Source of the DNA: Aquila chrysaetos chrysaetos
Taxonomy: Eukaryota > Chordata > Aves > Accipitriformes > Accipitridae
Length of the DNA stretch: 64,000 nt
Assembly (NCBI RefSeq): GCF_900496995.4
Contig: NC_044005.1
Span: forward strand, 27,099,363-27,163,362
Direction of reading: 5' to 3'
Part shown: positions 59,027 through 64,000 of the stretch, piece after piece
Layout: every line of letters begins with the position of its first letter
Numbering within the stretch: position 1 is the first letter of the stretch
Position numbers and translations under genes: made by a program
Notes under the pieces: generated by a model
Databases searched by the model: none
Seen by the model: only the letters and a program-made list of their open reading frames with translations
What the model was told of the DNA's origin: nothing

Positions 59027-59660
59027 GGCGGGGCTGCTGCTGCGGCGGCGGGAGCGGAGCGCGGCCCTTCCACAGGCCGCGGCGGCGGCGGCGCGTGCGG
59101 CCCACGGCGCCTGCGCGGGCAGGCGCACCGCCCTCCCGGGCAGTAGAGCGCCAGCGGGGCGCTAGAGCGTCGAGCGGCGCCCCTCGTCGGGGAGGGGGCG
59201 GCGCCGCCAGCTCGCCGCCTAGCGGGCGGTCGCCGTCACTGCTGGAGGGAGGACGCTAACCCCGCGGCAGGGCGCATAGAGAGGGGCGGAGGCGAGTCCA
59301 GAGCGCCGCTTCCCGCCCCCCGCCGGTCGGCCCGGGCAAGAGCGAGGCAGGCGACGGAAGGGAGCTAGAGCGGACCGCGGGGCGGGGGCTCCGTTTTGTG
59401 TAGGGGAGGGGGCGACGAGAAGGCGGGTGCTGCCGCCGGCCCGCAGGCAAGGCTGTGTATGGCCGGCCCGGCCCCCGGCGGCCTCCCGCAGGCCGTGGCG
59501 CTACGGGGGCGGAGGCGCCGCTGGCCCGTGTTACCCCGGGGCGGCGGCGGCCATGTTTCCGCGCCTGCCCGCCGCTCCCGTCGGGGGCCGTGCCGCCACC
59601 GGCGACGGCTCTGGCGCGCAGCGGGCGTCACCGTGCTTCAGCCCCTACGCGGCTAGGGCA
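57890..59660. promoter_or_regulatory. YLPM1: CpG island and YLPM1 promoter
   Basis: The sequence is very GC-rich with dense CpG from about 57890 to 59660, covering YLPM1 exon 1 and about 630 bp upstream of its ATG. No TATA box is obvious, as expected for a housekeeping gene. Repeated GGGCGG-type boxes and a GCGCCTGCGCGG element near 59107 (NRF1-like) lie upstream of the start. A GCCATGTTT element (59550-59558) fits the YY1 core in plus orientation. The transcription start cannot be fixed from sequence. Confidence 0.8.
57973..59026 (-). CDS. YLPM1: YLPM1 exon 1, with a one-base frame shift
   Basis: The start ATG at 59026 has a fair Kozak context (gccATG) and opens [18 protein letters not shown], like the mammalian start. 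It continues through [19 protein letters not shown]. The frame then breaks at a nine-G run (58703-58711 on the plus strand). Discounting one base joins it to ...[10 protein letters not shown] and the downstream frame with [13 protein letters not shown], several YLPP repeats and the end PDPSTMTPQ. The exon length is 1054, one more than a multiple of three, while both ends are phase 0, which independently supports one surplus base. The donor is GTAAGG beginning at 57972. The GTG-initiated open frame upstream to 59128 is not needed. Confidence 0.92.
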
Positions 59661-62600
59661 AACCCGGTGTTGGTGACCCGAGGTGTGATGGCAGCGATAA
59701 TTAATGGTTGTAGCGGTTGAAGGGTGAAAGGAGCGCGGCCATAAATCCAGCTGAGCTAGGCCTTGGGAAAGGGCAAACGCAAAGGGCTTCTGCGGCCTCA
59801 TGAATGACAGCGCGGAGCCCCTGCGTGGGGATGGGGGCGATGCCGGGTGCTCCAACCCCTAGAAACAACGTGAACGATTCTGGTTTTTTTCAGTGAATAT
59901 GCTGGTGATAAACCTGAGAGGCAAAAATGTGAATGGAGCAGCAGATGTGTGAAATTGCCTCATCCATTACAGAAGCAACTGCACTGAGGAGCAGGAAAGA
60001 ATTTTTTTTCTTGTGTTTCTCGCTTCCCACACTGAAGTATGAGTTAAACATACAAATACGTTCTGTAGCCAGTTAGCAAAGACTTAGGCAAAGTGCTGAA
60101 CTCCCATTATTGAGAAAAGACACAAGGGCTTGCGTGTATGAATTCTAGTAGTTGGGCAGTGAAGCCTAGTGGCTACTGTTTTGGTCAGCAGTGCACCAGT
60201 GTTGTGGTGTGTCACTGCTTGCCCTCCTTCCCAAATACAGAAAACCTGAGCAATTTTCTCATGTTCAATCTCTAGTTCATGGCTGGCGAATCAAGGATCC
60301 CTGGCCAGTGGGGAAAGGCAGGTGGAGGAAAAGTCCAAAGACCTTTCAGTCAAGAGAAAAATCAGGAAAATCAGATTGTTAGGCAGAGAAAAAGCTTTGA
60401 CCTCTCTGCTGGAAAAGCTGGACTTTGTGTTCATCTGTGGTTAAGTTCCAGGGAATCCACAGAGGTGACACACCATGAATCTGCAAGAAAAGCTTCACGT
60501 AGTGTGGACTGAAGTTATGAGATGCAAATCTTTAAGAAAACTATCTTAATTTAATACACATAAAACGGTCGTTTCTATTCTTTAGTATCCTTTCCTTTCA
60601 CCTAGAAGTGATTATTGATCCTTTTCCGTCTAGGGTGGTGCTCCTCTAAGATTTCTCTTGCAGTGAATATGACTTGTAGATAGCACTTGTACTTTTAGCC
60701 CTCACCTCCTCCACATCGTACATGTAGTTAACATTTATATCCCTGAGCTCTTTGGACCAGTTTACTCACTAACTAAGCTTTTGTAAGTCTGTCCTTTCAA
60801 AATAGGGAATTCCTGTTGCTAACATCCTTTGATTTATCCTCCTGATTGATTCACTCAAAGTGAGTTCTCTTTTGATCAGTTTACTCAAGGTTACTTCCTG
60901 CAGGCAGGTCTCTCCCAATATTTTTGCTGTTCGTTGTGGTTACTCAATATTGTGAAGAAACCTGTTAACTTCCCTTATGGAGAAATACATGTACTGAACC
61001 ATTTTCAGTAGCAATTGTTTTCCAGCCTATGTTGAAGAGGCCAAAGTGTAACTTCCAGATAACTTGACAGGTGCTTTTGTCAATACCCAAATCTGGTTTG
61101 GGCAGCAGTAGAGTTGACTCCTGCCAGCCAAGATACATTTGCTTTACCCAACATTACCTTGTCCTAAAGCAACCCTGTTAAGCCCACATTATGCCCTCTT
61201 ATTCTTTTACAGTCTGTAACATTACAGTATGTCATCATGCTGCTTTTAGTTCATTTTTTAAATAGCTCATGCTCTTCCTGCTTCTAAATATTATTCTACC
61301 AGGTTTCAGTTATCCCTCAACTAACCGGTGTCACATCTTCGATCAGCAGCTTAAGTTTCTTCACTTCATCTGGTGGTAACACTGCAGCAATCTTGGGCCT
61401 TCTGGCCTGAAAGGAGTAGAAATTATTTTCTCCCGTTCTTTGCATAACTTAAGACCTTCTTTTTGTGGCTTTTCTGATTATTCTCTGTCTCCTGAAGCTA
61501 TGGAAACTGGCTACAGCAAAAGACAGGATGTTAGGGGGGAGGCCAGATTACCTAGAGTTACTTGAGAAACACTGCAGGCATCTGCTTGATATCTCACTCG
61601 TGTGCAGGTTTAAACCAACTGGGTCAGGAAGGAATTTCTCTTCTGGTTTGGACTGGCAGAGTTCTGCATTCATAGGAACATCAAAGCATTCTTGCTTACC
61701 AAACTCCTTCCTGTTACAATGATCTTTCCTCCTCCGACATATTCTTAAGTTGGATCTGAGGTTGGGATGCCATGGTGTGCATGGAATAAATATTTTCCTC
61801 TGAACCAAGTGTCTGGTACACAGGTTCCCTGGGACTGCAGGGGAAGCAGTTGATGACTCAGGCGGTCTTCTCCTGTCCTGCTTCTCTTCTGACTAGGCTC
61901 TTTAAGTTAATACTCAAGTTTTTTCTGTCTTGCCGATTATACTCAACTAATGAAAATTTCCTGATGGGTTCACTCACTGCTAATACTTTCTCCTTGCTGT
62001 TCATCCTCCAACCCTCTTAACGCTTCTTTAGCAATTGCCTTATGCCTATTCTAGGTTCCTTCTCCTGTTACTAAAACAAAGTAGATCATAAGGAAAGTTA
62101 ATTTAAGGAGTAAAAGACTTCAGTAAATGGGCACATTTGCTTTGATTCCTACCCACAGTTCATACTAAATACATGTATTTTCATGAAGTCCCTCCAATAG
62201 GCATTCTGCTGGCAGGCAGACATTCCCCAAATTCATCAGGTTGCTGTGCCTTTGACCTCTTCTCCAGCACCAGGAAGACTTCTATCAAATATTACCATGA
62301 GTGTCCATTCCTTTCTTCTGCAGTCTCCTTCCATTTTGGTTAATTCAAGTGAAGTTGCTTGTACAGGAACAATTCTAGTTAACTCTGTACTTGAAGAAGT
62401 CTATCAAAACTAGAATTATTCTGAAAACCAAGTTACACAGATCTAATCCTACAACTGTTTCTCAGTCCTCATTTGACTAAACATGGTCTTCAAGTGTTCA
62501 TGACAATACTTAAACATTTAGCTTAAAGAAACGTGACTTGGATTGAGAGAACAAAACTAAGCATATTATTTTTGAAATGTACCGTTATACACCGAGCGTA

Positions 62601-62728
62601 AAATCTCAGGGTTGTTGGCTATCCTCTTCCTGGCTGGAGGTGAAGATAAACTTCAATTGTGATAGCTTGGAAGGGGCTATGTTTTGAAAGTGTCAGGATG
62701 CTGTTATTTCAGGGATGAGTTTAGTAGC
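59661..62728. other. Upstream intergenic region
   Basis: No exon is recognised on either strand. In human the next gene upstream of YLPM1 is FCF1, but none of its PIN-domain sequence appears here. A possible ancient repeat lies at 61590-61670. Confidence 0.55.
61590..61670 (+). repeat. Possible ancient amniote repeat fragment
   Basis: The segment GGGTCAGGAAGGAATTTCTC followed by GGACTGGCAGAG resembles an interspersed repeat recurrent in bird, turtle and crocodile genomes. Family not named; similarity is from memory. Confidence 0.35.
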
Positions 62729-63123
62729 TGTCCTGGTTTCAGCTGGGATAGAGTTAATTGTCTTCCTAGTAGCTGGTATAGCATTATGTTTTGGGTTCAG
62801 TATGAGAAGAATGTTGATAACACACTGATGTTTTCAGTTATTGCTAAGTAATGTTTAGACTAAGCAAGGATTTTTCAGCTTCTCGTGCCCAGCCAGCAAG
62901 GAGGGGCACAAGAAGTTGGGAGGGGACACAGCCAGGACAGCTGACCCAAACTGGCCAAAGGCATATTCCATACCATCTGATGTCACGTCTAGGATGTAAA
63001 CTGGGGGGAATGGGGCTGGGAGGAATCACCACTTGGGTACTAACTGGGTGTCAGTTGGGGGTGGCAGGGAGCGAGAGAGCAGCTGCATGGTGCTTAGTTG
63101 TTGGCTGGGGTTAAACCACAACG
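62729..63123 (+). mobile_element. Solo LTR, avian endogenous retrovirus type (395 bp)
   Basis: It starts TGTCCTGGTTTCAGCTGGGA and ends GGTTAAACCACAACG, where the final base is expected to be A. It is flanked by GTAGC (62724-62728) and GTAGG (63124-63128), a 5-bp duplication with one mismatch. I recognise the sequence as a common bird LTR. It is a different family from the one at 42146. No internal viral genes accompany it. Confidence 0.85.
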
Positions 63124-64000
63124 GTAGGTGAGCCTGCAGCAAGCAAGAGATAGTAGGAGGGGTAAGTCTGACGTGTTCCCAAAATTTCCTGCACTATCTG
63201 TAGAGGCAGGGTGCTAGCAAGAAACTTATTAGCATGTCAGGGCATTTCCCAAGGACAGGAAATGATTAGCAGATGAGAGGTACTATCTTCACTGTATGCT
63301 GTCCAACATACAGACAGCTGAGTTCAGCTATTCTCTGCAGCCAAACCAGTGTAAGGCACCACAGGATAAAAGCTCTATTAAAGTTTGGAAATGTTCCTAA
63401 TTATACCAAGAATACAAATTTTCAGTCTCCCTCTTTACTATACCTCAACTATAGCATTTTGGACAGGATGCACACTTCGGCACATTGGCCCCTGGTGACC
63501 CTCATATTGTCTGTCATCTCGCAGTCTTAAGACAATTCTCAGAAGAGCAAATTATATTGCTAAAAATTAAAGAGTAATTGAGAAGATAGGAGTATACAAG
63601 GTTAAGGCTTTGAAATATTTTTTTTGCTGCATTTCTCCATGTGGCTTAACCATCTCTTTTCCCTCCCTCCTCTGACCACTTCCTTCCCTGCAGCAAATGT
63701 TGCAGGTCTCTGTGAGACTCTGTTGATCTGCAGCCATTGCTCTGACTCCCCCCACTGCCTCTGCTCCCAGCCCACATTAATAGCTTTCCCAGTTCGACAC
63801 CTTCCTGCCACAGTTTGATACCTTCCTCCTCCTCCCTGACACCTAACGAAAGGGATAAGGCTTTGAGGTGCATAGATGCCAAGCAAACAAGAGGGAGAGA
63901 TCTGTCCCGACCCAGTCCTGCCGTCCCACCACCACTCTGCATATAAGCAAAAGGACCAGGCTGCCAGCTAACCCAGTACAGACACGAGAATCTGAGCAGG
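63124..64000. other. Right-edge intergenic sequence
   Basis: Nothing is recognised. Short open frames on both strands at 63600-63940 overlap each other and have no domain or splice support. Confidence 0.5.

Noticed and set aside
57981..59105. 374-residue minus-strand Arg/Pro-rich frame
   Set aside because: Alternate frame of exon 1; the other two minus frames carry the YLPM1 similarity on either side of the nine-G run.
59027..59128. 34-residue N-terminal extension of YLPM1 in frame with the ATG
   Set aside because: It begins with GTG, not ATG, and the ATG at 59026 has good context and matches the mammalian start.
57844..59259. 471-residue plus-strand open frame across the CpG island
   Set aside because: It is antisense to YLPM1 exon 1 and open because of GC richness. 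Its composition is Gly/Arg/Ala with no domain.
59427..59720. 97-residue plus-strand frame in the upstream part of the CpG island
   Set aside because: Low-complexity, unsupported by homology; recorded only as part of the possible divergent transcription finding.
59661..64000. Search for FCF1, expected upstream of YLPM1 from human synteny
   Set aside because: No PIN-domain or other FCF1-like peptide is present on either strand; the gene is probably to the right of the window or its UTR is unrecognisable.

Overview
The window is vertebrate nuclear DNA from a bird. The evidence is long intron-split genes with GT-AG junctions, CR1 retrotransposon fragments, and two solo LTRs of types I recognise as common in bird genomes, probably Neoaves. 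That lineage call is from memory, not from a search. No prokaryotic or viral gene system is present, and I found no undescribed multi-gene system. The locus matches human 14q24.3, where PROX2 and YLPM1 also converge.

Layout. Positions 1-2117 (+) hold the 3' part of PROX2, a Prospero-type homeodomain transcription factor. Four coding exons are visible, including the whole homeo-Prospero domain and the stop codon; the 5' part lies outside the window. From about 2118 to 20339 is the gap between the two converging genes, mostly AT-rich sequence with one CR1 fragment and a few simple repeats. Positions 20340-59026 (-) are occupied by YLPM1 (ZAP3), an RNA-associated and protein phosphatase 1-binding nuclear protein. 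I placed 20 coding exons plus one terminal 3'UTR exon, all with consistent splice phases. The model gives about 2252 codons if one surplus base in exon 1 is discounted. Its first exon sits in a CpG-rich island (about 57890-59660). Positions 59660-64000 hold no recognisable exon, one solo LTR (62729-63123) and one possible old repeat.

Mobile DNA inside YLPM1. Intron 4 carries a 5'- and 3'-truncated, frameshifted CR1 in the opposite orientation, with a damaged reverse-transcriptase active site. Intron 5 carries a 1.14-kb solo LTR with a degenerate internal tandem array and an imperfect 5-bp target duplication.

Points worth checking. (1) A nine-G run in exon 1 shifts the YLPM1 frame by one base; homology on both sides shows the gene is otherwise intact, so an assembly error is likely. 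(2) Exon 5 carries two coding tandem-repeat arrays, RAGSRER-type and GMGRMD-type, that look expanded relative to my memory of mammalian YLPM1. (3) An intron lies 33 nt after the stop codon. (4) The PP1-docking motif RVRW is split by the last coding intron.

Most other open reading frames are antisense or repeat shadows and are not annotated. All comparisons to human proteins are from memory, not from a database search.
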